Positions 1 to 8,404 of a stretch of DNA of 64,000 nucleotides are shown in pieces; the first letter of the stretch is position 1, and each line of letters starts with the position of its first letter. The notes beneath the pieces are model-generated. The model saw only the letters and a program-made list of their open reading frames with translations, ran no database searches and had not been told where the DNA came from. Made by a program: the position numbers and the translations under genes. Source of the DNA: Bacillota bacterium (GTDB lineage: Bacteria; Bacillota; Clostridia; Peptostreptococcales; Anaerovoracaceae); contig JAFRHG010000021.1 of the NCBI GenBank assembly GCA_017433375.1, positions 1 through 64,000 of the forward strand. Reading direction: 5' to 3'.

Positions 1-4
1 ATGA

Positions 5-179
5 TTTACAACACTTTTGGTCAAATCTGTTGTAAATTTACGCGTAACGAGGGAAAGCAGTTAAGTTTCAGGGGTTGAGCAGGCCAATGAGAGGGGAAAA
101 TCGAACTGAAATCGATAGCATACAGATTATTTACAACAAAACGGCCGGTGGGGCTGTGTGCGATCTTATCCACGGGCCG
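5..179 (-). repeat. Intergenic repeat, copy A
   Basis: Read on the minus strand, this stretch is closely similar to 47767-47999 on the plus strand. Shared blocks include a segment reading GATCGCACAC, a segment around TAATCTG, the block CATTGGCC-GCTCAACCC-TGAAAC, and ACTGCTTTCCCTCGTTACG. One end is an inverted repeat with arms TTTACAACA (5-13) and TGTTGTAAA (28-36). Copy B has about 65 extra bases in the middle. The two copies are in opposite orientation. A short open frame shared by both copies probably only reflects the DNA similarity. Nature unknown: a non-autonomous repeat or a structured RNA are both possible. Confidence 0.7.
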
Positions 180-204
180 GGCCATGTTTTCATTATGTTT
201 CTCC

Positions 205-236
205 GGACAAAACAAGAGGGCCGTGAGGCCCTCTTG
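205..236 (-). terminator. Rho-independent terminator of the penicillin-binding protein gene
   Basis: A perfect 10-bp stem, CAAGAGGGCC (213-222) and GGCCCTCTTG (227-236), with loop GTGA, is followed on the minus strand by TTTTGTCC (212-205). It lies about 40 bases past the stop codon of the gene at 275-3157. Confidence 0.85.
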
Positions 237-274
237 AATGGTTCGGTATTGGACTGACAATTCTCAGACGAGAC

Positions 275-3157
275 TTATCCTCCATCCGCCGGCGGGTCAG
301 GTGCCGGCGGATCGGGTGCCGGTGGATCGGGTGCCGGCGGATCAGGCGCCTTGGTCGTTGTCGGTGCCTGTGTGGTCGGTGCCTGTGTGGTTACAGGATC
401 CGGCGGGGATATGGTCGTGGACCGTGTGGTGGTCCGGTCTTTCTTGGAGTCTTTCTTATCCCTGGTCTTGACTACTCTGGAGTAGGTTCCCTTGGTGTAG
501 TACTCGCCGGCGATCTTCGTGACGTTGTCCGGCATCTTGGCGAAGTCCTCACGGGGGAGATCCTCGCAGACCTCGGTCATGATGCTGGACCAGAAGCTGG
601 CTGCCGCACCGGACATGGAGGACAATTCGATGTTGACGTCGTTGCCTTCCCAAAGGGCCATGGTGTACTGGGGTGTAAACCCGGCGAACCAGATGTCGTA
701 CTGATCGGATGTGGTACCGGTCTTGCCGCCTACAGGCTGATTGGGGATATCCGCCGAAGAGCCGATGCCGCGGGTGACAACGGAGTGGAGGATATCCGTC
801 ATGATCCAGGCAACGCCGGGATCATAGACCTGGTGGGTTTCCGTCTTCTTCTCCAGCAGGACCTGCCCCTTGTTGTCCAGGACCTTCGTGTAGAAGACCG
901 GAGTCTTGTAGACGCCGCCGTTGGGGAAGGTAGCGTAGGCCGCCGTCAGTTCCAGCGGCGTGATGCCGTCGGTGAGGCCGCCAAGGGCCAGGGCCGCGGC
1001 GTTCAGGTCGTTGGTGGAGCCTTCCTCGTCGATGGAGGTGATGCCGTTCTTCTTCAGCATCTTCAGGGACCAGTTGATGCCGATCTGGTCGAAGACCTTG
1101 ACGGCGCAGACGTTGACCGACTGCTGCACGGCCCGGCGAAGGGTGATCTTGCCGGAATAGCCGCCGCCGGAGTTCTTCGGCCACTGTTTACCGTTACGGT
1201 AAATGGGATGGTCGTTGATGATGCTGCCGGCGGTGATGAACTTGCCCCAGCTGTCGCCGTCGGTCTTATCCAGTTTCATCTTTTTGCCGTCAGCTTCCTT
1301 TTCGAAACTGAGCTGCAGGGCGGGACCGTAAACAGCGATGGGCTTGATGGAGGATCCCGGCTGCCGCGTATGAACGGCACGGTTGTACAGCTGTTTGCCG
1401 GTGGCGCCCCGTCCGCCCATCATGGCCTTGATCTCGCCGGTCTTGTTCTCCATAATGACGCAGGCTGCCTGGGGCTGACGGATCTTCTGCTTCAGGGTGT
1501 ACTTCTCATCATCCACGATCAGCGTATCGCCGTCCTTTTGGAAGAAGTCGGGATAGTCGGTGAAGAACTGTCCGGAAATGACGCAGTTGCCTTTGTCATC
1601 CAATGACTTATATCCCTGGGGTATGGAGATGGCACCGCTTTCGATAAAGTAGAATACACCGTCGTCGTTTTCGTACATGCTCTTGAATTCCACGCTGATA
1701 TCCGGCTCACCGTTGACCTCGATCTCATAGAAGTTGAGGCGCTTTCCGGATTTGATGGTGATGCCGCCGTCATCGTTGGTTTTGTATTCGCTGTCCTTCA
1801 GCTTGAACCGGTCCTTGCTGTCGAAATACTTGTCATAGGATTGGAGCAGGACCACGCCGGTATCGGAGCTGACCAGATCCCCGTCCTCATTGGTCCGGAT
1901 ATAGGAGACGGAGGTGTAGTTGTCGCTGTCTTCGAATTCCTCTTCCACCTTCTTCTGGATCGATGAATCCATGGTGGTGTAGATCTGCAGGCCGGTGGTA
2001 TAGACCATGTTCTGGGCTTCATTCTCCGACAGGTTGTATTTCTCCATCAGCTCTTTCTGCAGCTGGGAGATGGCGTAATCCGCGAAGTAGGAGGAACGGT
2101 CATCGGTAACGAAGCCCAGATTGATCTGATCCTTCAGGCTCTCGTTCAGCGCCTTATCCCGGTCTTCCTCGCTGATCATGCCCAGCTCGCACATATGGTT
2201 GATGGCGTAATTCCGCCGGTCGGCAGAGGCGTCTCCGTTATACAGATAGTTGACGGAGGAACTCTTGTCGATCACCGGCAGGTTGTTGATGGTCTTGTAA
2301 TAGTCGGCGATGACCAGAGCGTAGATATCGGGGGACTGGGGGAGGGCAGCCAGAGAGGCGCACTCCAGAAGATCCAGATCCGATACGCTCTTGTTGAAGT
2401 AGGCCTGGGAGGCCGCCTCCACGCCGTAGGTATTGAAGCCCATATAAATGGTGTTGAGGTAGGCTTCCATGATCTGCTTCTTGGTCAGGTTCTTTTCCAG
2501 TATGATGGTGCAGTACATCTCCGTGATCTTACGGTTCATGGACCGCTGGCTCATGATATCGGCCAGATAGAAGTTACGGGCGAGCTGCTGGGTCACCGTA
2601 CTGGTTCCGCTGATGCTGCCGCCGCCGAAGACGCTGTCTTTGATGGCGCCGATCATACGGATGAAGTTGAAACCGTTGTGGGTCCAGAACTTGTTGTCCT
2701 CGATAGCCACCACGGCGTTGACCATATTCTCCGGAATCTGGTCATACTTGACGATGGTACGGTTTCCCTGGTCAAAGTAAAGATTCTCCATCTCATTGCC
2801 GTCACTGTCGTAGACGATGGAGCGCTGTTTGATCTGGGAATAGATGTCGTCAGTCTGGACATTGGGGGCCTTCAGGAAGATGACGCCGACGAAGATGCCG
2901 ACAGCCAGGACGCCCATGGTTCCGAACAGAAGTAGAAAACTCAGGATGGTCATGACCGGACCGAGCTTTTTCGGCGGGGGAGCATCCACAGCCCGTTTCT
3001 TCCGGGATGAAGAGTTCTTCGCCGGTCTGGTGATCTTGTATACCGCCTTTTTCCGCTTTCTGCCGGCCTTGGAACCGGTGTTTTCCGATCCGGTTCCGTA
3101 ATAGAATTCCGTGTTATTATCTGCATTGCTGCGATTCGTTTTCTTTTGGTCAGCCAA
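275..3157 (-). CDS. Class A penicillin-binding protein (PBP1A family)
   Basis: Bifunctional peptidoglycan synthase, 960 residues, acting on lipid II outside the membrane. After a basic cytoplasmic segment there is one membrane anchor (about residues 70-95). The GT51 glycosyltransferase domain carries EDNKFWTHNG (about 151-160) and GTSTVTQQ. The transpeptidase domain carries SSIK (about 602), SVN (about 680) and KTGT (about 812). The C-terminus is a Thr/Pro/Ala/Asp tail with repeated APDPP. I chose TTG at 3157 because GGAGGG sits 7 bases upstream and a TATAAT box lies at 3194-3189; the longer GTG start at 3238 would be upstream of that promoter. The gene is divergent from comEC and has its own terminator. 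Confidence 0.93.
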   Translation of the reverse strand: MADQKKTNRSNADNNTEFYYGTGSENTGSKAGRKRKKAVYKITRPAKNSSSRKKRAVDAPPPKKLGPVMTILSFLLLFGTMGVLAVGIFVGVIFLKAPNVQTDDIYSQIKQRSIVYDSDGNEMENLYFDQGNRTIVKYDQIPENMVNAVVAIEDNKFWTHNGFNFIRMIGAIKDSVFGGGSISGTSTVTQQLARNFYLADIMSQRSMNRKITEMYCTIILEKNLTKKQIMEAYLNTIYMGFNTYGVEAASQAYFNKSVSDLDLLECASLAALPQSPDIYALVIADYYKTINNLPVIDKSSSVNYLYNGDASADRRNYAINHMCELGMISEEDRDKALNESLKDQINLGFVTDDRSSYFADYAISQLQKELMEKYNLSENEAQNMVYTTGLQIYTTMDSSIQKKVEEEFEDSDNYTSVSYIRTNEDGDLVSSDTGVVLLQSYDKYFDSKDRFKLKDSEYKTNDDGGITIKSGKRLNFYEIEVNGEPDISVEFKSMYENDDGVFYFIESGAISIPQGYKSLDDKGNCVISGQFFTDYPDFFQKDGDTLIVDDEKYTLKQKIRQPQAACVIMENKTGEIKAMMGGRGATGKQLYNRAVHTRQPGSSIKPIAVYGPALQLSFEKEADGKKMKLDKTDGDSWGKFITAGSIINDHPIYRNGKQWPKNSGGGYSGKITLRRAVQQSVNVCAVKVFDQIGINWSLKMLKKNGITSIDEEGSTNDLNAAALALGGLTDGITPLELTAAYATFPNGGVYKTPVFYTKVLDNKGQVLLEKKTETHQVYDPGVAWIMTDILHSVVTRGIGSSADIPNQPVGGKTGTTSDQYDIWFAGFTPQYTMALWEGNDVNIELSSMSGAAASFWSSIMTEVCEDLPREDFAKMPDNVTKIAGEYYTKGTYSRVVKTRDKKDSKKDRTTTRSTTISPPDPVTTQAPTTQAPTTTKAPDPPAPDPPAPDPPAPDPPADGG
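291..349 (-). repeat. 15-bp tandem repeat in the PBP C-terminal tail
   Basis: About four 15-bp units of the type GCCGGCGGATCGGGT encode repeated Ala-Pro-Asp-Pro-Pro. A second short duplication (GTGCCTGTGTGGTCG-like, about 366-395) encodes the Thr/Gln/Ala/Pro stretch before it. Units differ at only a few bases, so copy number could change by slippage. The tail probably spans the cell wall; this is inference. Confidence 0.75.
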
Positions 3158-3181
3158 AATAATACCCTCCGGTTGTAATAC

Positions 3182-3194
3182 TATTCGCATTATA
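3182..3194 (-). promoter_or_regulatory. Extended -10 promoter of the penicillin-binding protein gene
   Basis: On the minus strand TGTTATAAT forms an extended -10 (TATAAT at 3194-3189). I see no good -35 box. The predicted transcript starts near 3182 and leaves a leader of about 25 bases with the GGAGGG ribosome site at 3170-3165. Confidence 0.55.
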
Positions 3195-3310
3195 ACATAC
3201 ATAAACATATAAATGAAATAAGTCCCTTTATTTTTCACACAAAAGTCATTGGTTCAACACATAGTGATGGAAAAATATACCAATGATATGGTAATAATTG
3301 GGATTTTAAT

Positions 3311-5731
3311 ATGATCGTTCGACGGAAACTGACGCTGTGCGCGGGAGCGTACGCGGCGGCTATTATTATATGGGAGTATTTCGGTGCGGGCCCGGCGCTG
3401 GTTTTTGCGGCAGCCGGAGTTGTCTTTTGCGCAAAGGCAACGGCCCGCTCGAGATACTCCGCCTGCGCAGATCCACGCAGCAGAACCAACCGAACCGGCA
3501 AAACAGCCTGGATTCTTCTGGCGGTCTATCTGTGCAGCTTCACCCATCTGCAGCTGCTTACCGTTCAGAGCGATCCCTTTCCCGATCCGGAGGAGAGCGC
3601 GATCCTTGAGGGGATGGTGACCCAGAAGGAGGCGCGCAGGGGAGGGGGATGCCGGCTGGTCCTGCGGGTGGACAGCATAAACGGCGATGCGGTCTCGGGG
3701 AAGAAAGTGCTGATCACCGTATTGGAGGGGGATCCCATCCTCCCCGGCCAGCGGATCCGCTCAGAGGGAAAACTCCGGCTGCCCCAGCCCCGCCGCAATC
3801 CCGGGTGCTTCGATCAGGCCATGTATCTGCGAAGCAAAGGCATTTCCCGGATGATGACGGCGGAATGCATCCGGGTCATCGACGGAGCGGCATCGCCCAT
3901 ACGTGTCCGTCTGTTTCAGGGCAAAGAACGATTTCTTCAAGCATTGGAAGAACACACCGATGCCTCCACGGCGGACATGATGCAGGCTGTTCTCTTCGGG
4001 GAAAAGGCCTGTCTGGATGAGGAGACCATGGAGGTCTTCCAGCGGAACGGTACGGCCCATATCCTGGCGGTCAGCGGCCTTCATATCGGGATCCTATACG
4101 CCGCCATGGTGCGGTTTCATCTGCTCCTGATCAGCATGCTTTCCCTGAAGAGCGGGCCGTTGAGGAATGCCTTCTTCTACGGACTGGTGGGGTTGTTTTT
4201 CGCCGGCTATACCATGCTGGCCGGATTCTCGCCTTCCGTAGTCCGGGCGGTGCTGATGATCCTTCTCCATATGTTCGCCCAAATGACCGGCCGGCGGTAC
4301 GATCTGTGCTGCGCGGCCCTGGCTGTTGGGCTTGCCGCCATCGCGGCAAATCCCTACACGCTGTTTCAGACAGGCTTTCAGATGAGTTTTCTGGCGGTCT
4401 TTTCCCTGTCCTTATTCCTGCCCCTCATCAGCCGGTGGTATACGGGGGCGCTGATCGCCGGGCTTGCCATTCAGCTGGGACTCGGCCCCTATATCCTCTG
4501 GCAGTTCGGGTGGATCAGCTGGATCGCGGTATTCGTCAGCGTTCCCGTGGTCCTGCTGGCCGTGCTGCTGGTACCCGCCGGCATGGGATCCCTCTGCCTT
4601 ACCATGCTGTCAGAAATCATGGCCGGAACCCTTGGGGCCAGCTCGTTAACCGGTATCCTGGACCGGTTCACCGGCCTCCTGTGCGACCTCCTGGTCCGGC
4701 TGAACATGGCCTGCTGCATTGACCAGGTCACCTCTCTTACCGCAGCAGCTCCGCCCCTGGTGCTGATCCTTCTTTATTACCTCGGTCTGTTCGTCTTCGC
4801 CTCGGAAAGCGGCCGCCTCCTGTTCATCCGAAAGCAGCAGGGGAGGATCGCGGTCCTGTTCATCATCATTCTGACCATCAGCGCAGTGACGGCCGCCGCC
4901 ATGGATGACAGTTACCGGAAACTGGACCTGGTCTTCGTGGATGTGGGGCAGGGGGACTGCATGCATATCCGCACGGAGGGAAAGAACTACCTGATCGACG
5001 GCGGGGGCAGCGAGGACTATAACCTGGGGAAGAAAACCCTGCGGCCCTACCTCCTCAAAAACGGCGTTTCCCATGTTGATGTCGCCTTCGTCACCCATCT
5101 GCACACGGACCACTACAAAGGGATCTGCGAACTGGCCAGGGAGGGCATGGTGCGCCGGATCATCGTCTCCGAATCCAACCGGCCCAGGCAGGCGGAGATC
5201 TGCCGGGAGACGGGCCTTCCCCCGGACCGGATCACCTATCTGCGGGCCGGCCACCGGATCCGCCTGTCCCGGGACGCTGTCCTTGACGTCCTCTGGCCTC
5301 TGGCGGATACCCGGGACAATGGGGTTGCCGCCGATGAAGACGAGAACGCCACCAGCCTGATCATGAAGGTGACCGTAAACGGGGTCAGCCTTCTGGCCAC
5401 CGGCGACCTGGGCGAAGAAGGGGAGCAGGAGCTGCTGCGGCTCTATGGATCTGGGCCTGCTCTTCAGGCGGACATCCTCAAGGTGGGCCATCACGGCTCC
5501 CGGTACAGCACCTCCGTTGCCTTTGCAAAGGCAACTGCCCCTGATGCCGCCGTCATTCAGGTGGGAGAGCGAAACGTATACGGCCATCCAACACCGGAAG
5601 TCCTCTCCCGGCTGGATTTCCTGGGCATCCCCGTCTTCCGCACCGATCGGCAGGGAGCCGTGGGCATGAAACTCCAATCCGGAAAGGTGAGGGAGGTAAG
5701 GACAATGATTGACGATAAGGCTTCCGATTAG
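3311..5731 (+). CDS. comEC: ComEC/Rec2-type DNA uptake channel protein
   Basis: Membrane channel of natural transformation that passes single-stranded DNA into the cytoplasm; 806 residues, normal for the family. Several N-terminal membrane segments come first. The Competence domain carries GTAHILAVSGLHIG (about 245-260). After many hydrophobic segments comes a C-terminal metallo-beta-lactamase-like domain with VGQGDC (about 545), LIDGGG and the metal motif THLHTDH (about 595-601). The gene appears intact, so DNA import is a fair prediction if the other com genes exist elsewhere. It contains a perfect 20-bp palindrome (5516-5535) built from the repeated genome motif. holA follows 31 bases downstream. 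Confidence 0.93.
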   Translation: MIVRRKLTLCAGAYAAAIIIWEYFGAGPALVFAAAGVVFCAKATARSRYSACADPRSRTNRTGKTAWILLAVYLCSFTHLQLLTVQSDPFPDPEESAILEGMVTQKEARRGGGCRLVLRVDSINGDAVSGKKVLITVLEGDPILPGQRIRSEGKLRLPQPRRNPGCFDQAMYLRSKGISRMMTAECIRVIDGAASPIRVRLFQGKERFLQALEEHTDASTADMMQAVLFGEKACLDEETMEVFQRNGTAHILAVSGLHIGILYAAMVRFHLLLISMLSLKSGPLRNAFFYGLVGLFFAGYTMLAGFSPSVVRAVLMILLHMFAQMTGRRYDLCCAALAVGLAAIAANPYTLFQTGFQMSFLAVFSLSLFLPLISRWYTGALIAGLAIQLGLGPYILWQFGWISWIAVFVSVPVVLLAVLLVPAGMGSLCLTMLSEIMAGTLGASSLTGILDRFTGLLCDLLVRLNMACCIDQVTSLTAAAPPLVLILLYYLGLFVFASESGRLLFIRKQQGRIAVLFIIILTISAVTAAAMDDSYRKLDLVFVDVGQGDCMHIRTEGKNYLIDGGGSEDYNLGKKTLRPYLLKNGVSHVDVAFVTHLHTDHYKGICELAREGMVRRIIVSESNRPRQAEICRETGLPPDRITYLRAGHRIRLSRDAVLDVLWPLADTRDNGVAADEDENATSLIMKVTVNGVSLLATGDLGEEGEQELLRLYGSGPALQADILKVGHHGSRYSTSVAFAKATAPDAAVIQVGERNVYGHPTPEVLSRLDFLGIPVFRTDRQGAVGMKLQSGKVREVRTMIDDKASD
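5516..5535. repeat. Perfect 20-bp palindrome of the dispersed motif inside comEC
   Basis: GTTGCCTTTGCAAAGGCAAC is two head-to-head copies of GCAAAGGCAAC sharing the central GC. It lies in the C-terminal coding part of comEC and encodes Val-Ala-Phe-Ala-Lys-Ala-Thr, using two GCA alanine codons that are rare in the neighbourhood. Confidence 0.9.
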
Positions 5732-5762
5732 TACAATGATGGCTGAGGAGGACGCCTGCGCT

Positions 5763-6875
5763 ATGGCCTATGGACGACCGGATGGACCGCACGCCTTCGT
5801 GCGGCTGGAAAAGGATCTGAAGGAGGGGAATATTCCCTCCCTGGTTTTGCTGTGCGGCCAGGAGGCCTATCTGACCGATCATTACGCCCAGACTGTGGTG
5901 AACCGGTTCACGGAACCGGCTTCCCGGCAGATGGATCTGGCGGTGATCCCCCGGGAGAAGCTGACCAACGAGGAGATCCGCATGGCGGCGGAGACGCTGC
6001 CCCTGATGTCGGCCAGAAAGGTCATCCAGATCAGCGGCTTCATCAACCAGAACGGAAAGTACCCGAAGGCCTACGAACAGGAGAAGGAAGACATCGATGG
6101 TTTCCTCGCTTTCCTGAAGGAGATCCCTGAGGGTGTGTTGGTCCTGCTGACCGCGGACGCGCCCCTGACCACCGGTGACTACAATAAGCAGAGCGACGGA
6201 CGTAAGCTGAAAAAGCTGCAGACGGCGGTCAAAAAAGCCGGCGGTACGACCTATGACTTCACGCCCCTTGACCGGGCGACCCTGCGCAGCTTCGTGGCCA
6301 AGCGGTTTCAGCAGGCGGGCAAGACCTGCACAAGGGACGCGTTGCAGACCATCCTCAACGACAGCGGATATGAAAACCGGTATGTGGACTACGACCTGTA
6401 TGCACTGGAGAACGATCTGAAGAAGATCATCGCCCACAGCGGGGATTCACCCCTGGTCACGGCTGAGGACCTGGAGGGGACCCTGAGCGTCAACCCGGAG
6501 AACAATGTCTTCGCCATGCTGGACGCCATCGGCCGGGGACGGAAGGACCAGGCCCTGCTCCATCTGAACACTCTCCTGGAGGAGGGGGAATCGGAGTTCG
6601 GCATCCTGTCCGGGATCGTCCGTCAGCTGGAGCTGATGCTGGCGGCCCGGGAACTGCAGGAGGAGGGGAGAACCGTCGCCCAAAGCGCGGCCTACCTTGA
6701 GAAAGAGGAAAAGACCGCCAGGTTCCGGGCGAAAAAGGCGGCGGAAACGGCCGCCCGTATCCCCGCCGTCCAGCTGCGGCGCATGCTGAAGGATGCCTTC
6801 GCCGTGGAGGACCACATCAAGTCCGGACTCATGGAGAGCCGTCTGGCTCTGGAGTATTTTATTTCTGAAGCCTAG
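5763..6875 (+). CDS. holA: DNA polymerase III delta subunit
   Basis: Clamp-loader delta subunit, which opens the beta sliding clamp; 370 residues, near the usual length. Recognised from the overall HolA pattern: an N-terminal segment LVLLCGQEAYLTDHYA, the middle YDFTPLDRATLRSFVAKRF, and the C-terminal collar region with NVFAMLDAIGRGRKDQAL and a long helical end. It follows comEC by 31 bases, the common comEC-holA order in Firmicutes. The ATG at 5763 was chosen for the GAGGAGG site about 11 bases upstream; ATGs at 5736 and 5739 are possible alternatives. Confidence 0.88.
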   Translation: MAYGRPDGPHAFVRLEKDLKEGNIPSLVLLCGQEAYLTDHYAQTVVNRFTEPASRQMDLAVIPREKLTNEEIRMAAETLPLMSARKVIQISGFINQNGKYPKAYEQEKEDIDGFLAFLKEIPEGVLVLLTADAPLTTGDYNKQSDGRKLKKLQTAVKKAGGTTYDFTPLDRATLRSFVAKRFQQAGKTCTRDALQTILNDSGYENRYVDYDLYALENDLKKIIAHSGDSPLVTAEDLEGTLSVNPENNVFAMLDAIGRGRKDQALLHLNTLLEEGESEFGILSGIVRQLELMLAARELQEEGRTVAQSAAYLEKEEKTARFRAKKAAETAARIPAVQLRRMLKDAFAVEDHIKSGLMESRLALEYFISEA

Positions 6876-6888
6876 AGAGGGAGGGTCC

Positions 6889-7779
6889 ATGGATCCCGGG
6901 AATAAGAGCACACAGTTCAAAGCGGATCTCATGCTTCTCTGCGTGACCATATGCTGGGGCGTTTCCTATTTTCTCATGGATCTGTGCATGGAGGAGATGG
7001 ATCCCTTCACCCTGAACACCTACCGGTTCCTCGGGGCTTTCGCCGTAGCGGGCATTCTTACTTTTCCGCGGCTGAGATCGGTGAACCGGACGACCATGAA
7101 GTACGCCTTCCTGGTGTCCATCATCATCACCGTCGTCTATGTAGCCGCCACCTTCGGCGTCAAATACACCTCCCAGTCAAACGCGGGATTCCTCTGCGCT
7201 CTGGCGGTGGTGTTCACGCCCATCTTCGCCTTTCTCATCAAAAAGGTCGTACCGGAAAAAAAGCTGATCCTGGTGGTCATCGTCTGCGTGGTGGGCATCG
7301 CCCTCATGACCCTGGACGAAAACTTTCATATGGCCCTTGGCGACATTCTGTGCATCCTCTGTTCCGTAGCTTACGCCCTGGATCTGCTCTTTACGGAATC
7401 GGCGGTTTCCCATAAGGATGTGGACGCCTATCAGTTCGGCGTCTTCCAGCTTCTCTTTACCGGACTGTTCATGCTGGCGCTGGCCCTGATCTTCGGCGAT
7501 CCGGTGCTGCCCTCCAGCGGACCCGTCTGGTTTGGGGTCGCCTTTTTGTCCATCGTCTGCACCGGCGTGGCCTTCATCGCCCAGGCCATCGCCCAGCAGT
7601 ACACCTCTCCCACCCATGTGGGCATCATCTTCTGCATGGAGCCGGTCTTCGCCGGCGCCGTTGCCTTTTTCCTGGCGGGGGAAGTGCTGCTTCCCAGGGC
7701 CTATGTGGGGGCCGCTCTCATGCTCGCCGGACTGCTGATCATGGAGGTGGATTTCAGCAAGCTGAAAAGGCAATCATAG
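6889..7779 (+). CDS. EamA/DMT-family transporter
   Basis: Drug/metabolite-superfamily permease of 296 residues with about ten membrane helices made of two EamA repeats. It starts LMLLCVTICWGVSYFLMDL and has the typical second-repeat segment SPTHVGIIFCMEPVFAGAVAFF near the C-terminus. The ATG at 6889 is preceded by GAGGGAGGG and lies 13 bases after the holA stop, so it is probably co-transcribed. The substrate cannot be told; many relatives export amino acids or metabolites. It is distinct in sequence from the second EamA protein at 16820-17731. Confidence 0.85.
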   Translation: MDPGNKSTQFKADLMLLCVTICWGVSYFLMDLCMEEMDPFTLNTYRFLGAFAVAGILTFPRLRSVNRTTMKYAFLVSIIITVVYVAATFGVKYTSQSNAGFLCALAVVFTPIFAFLIKKVVPEKKLILVVIVCVVGIALMTLDENFHMALGDILCILCSVAYALDLLFTESAVSHKDVDAYQFGVFQLLFTGLFMLALALIFGDPVLPSSGPVWFGVAFLSIVCTGVAFIAQAIAQQYTSPTHVGIIFCMEPVFAGAVAFFLAGEVLLPRAYVGAALMLAGLLIMEVDFSKLKRQS

Positions 7780-7803
7780 TACAAATCAGGCAGGGGAAAA
7801 CCA

Positions 7804-7832
7804 TTGTATGCAAGATAAGAATCTGTTAGAAT
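7804..7832 (+). promoter_or_regulatory. Candidate promoter of the NuoE/NuoF/NuoG-like operon
   Basis: TTGTAT (7804-7809), a 17-base spacer and TAGAAT (7827-7832) precede the operon at 7874. The -10 is good (5 of 6); the -35 is weak (3 of 6). Confidence 0.5.
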
Positions 7833-7873
7833 GACAGAGCAGGTTATAACTATTTTATGGGAGGAAAATGTCA

Positions 7874-8404
7874 ATGAGTGAAAAAGTTTGCGGCTGCGGT
7901 TGCAGTGAAAGCAGAGCAGCACAGTTTGCAGATCTTGCCCCGACACTGGAGAAGTACGCCAAGGTGCCGGGCAGTCTGATCACCATCCTGCAGAAAGCGC
8001 AGGAGATTTACGGTTATCTTTCGCCGGACGCCATCAATTACATTTCTGAACAGACGGGGATCATGCCCGCCAAGATCTACGGCGTGGCTACATTCTATGC
8101 CCAGTTCAGGCTGGAGCCCATCGGAAAGTATCTGATCATGCTTTGCAAGGGCACCGCGTGCCATGTCAACGGCGCGGATATGATAGAAGAAGCCATCTGT
8201 GAGCACCTGGAAATCGCTGACGGAGAGACGACGGAAGACGGGATCTTCACTCTGAACAATGTGGCCTGTCTCGGATGCTGTTCTCTGGCGCCGGTCATGA
8301 TGGTGCGCAGCGCGGACGGCGACGAAACCTATGGAAATCTCACCAAGGATAAAGTCAAGGATATCCTGGATGAAATCAGAAAGAAAGCGGAGGTGACAGC
8401 ATGA
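7874..8404 (+). CDS. NuoE-like thioredoxin-fold [2Fe-2S] subunit, probably StnC-like
   Basis: Small Fe-S subunit of an NAD(H)-linked flavoprotein complex, 176 residues. The [2Fe-2S] ligands are in CKGTAC and NVACLGCCSLAP, the standard NuoE/HydC spacing. An unusual N-terminal Cys cluster (VCGCGC) precedes the helical NuoE domain. The first two ATGs lie 6 bases apart; I prefer 7874 because GGGAGG at 7859-7864 is 9 bases upstream, against 3 for 7868. The next gene overlaps by 4 bases (ATGA), so the products should be made together. The family alone does not distinguish HydC, a formate-dehydrogenase partner and StnC; the third gene favours Stn. Confidence 0.85.
   Translation: MSEKVCGCGCSESRAAQFADLAPTLEKYAKVPGSLITILQKAQEIYGYLSPDAINYISEQTGIMPAKIYGVATFYAQFRLEPIGKYLIMLCKGTACHVNGADMIEEAICEHLEIADGETTEDGIFTLNNVACLGCCSLAPVMMVRSADGDETYGNLTKDKVKDILDEIRKKAEVTA

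Noticed and set aside
3158-3238. Longer start (GTG at 3238) for the penicillin-binding protein
   Set aside because: The extra residues are hydrophobic nonsense upstream of a TATAAT box, and TTG 3157 has an excellent ribosome site.
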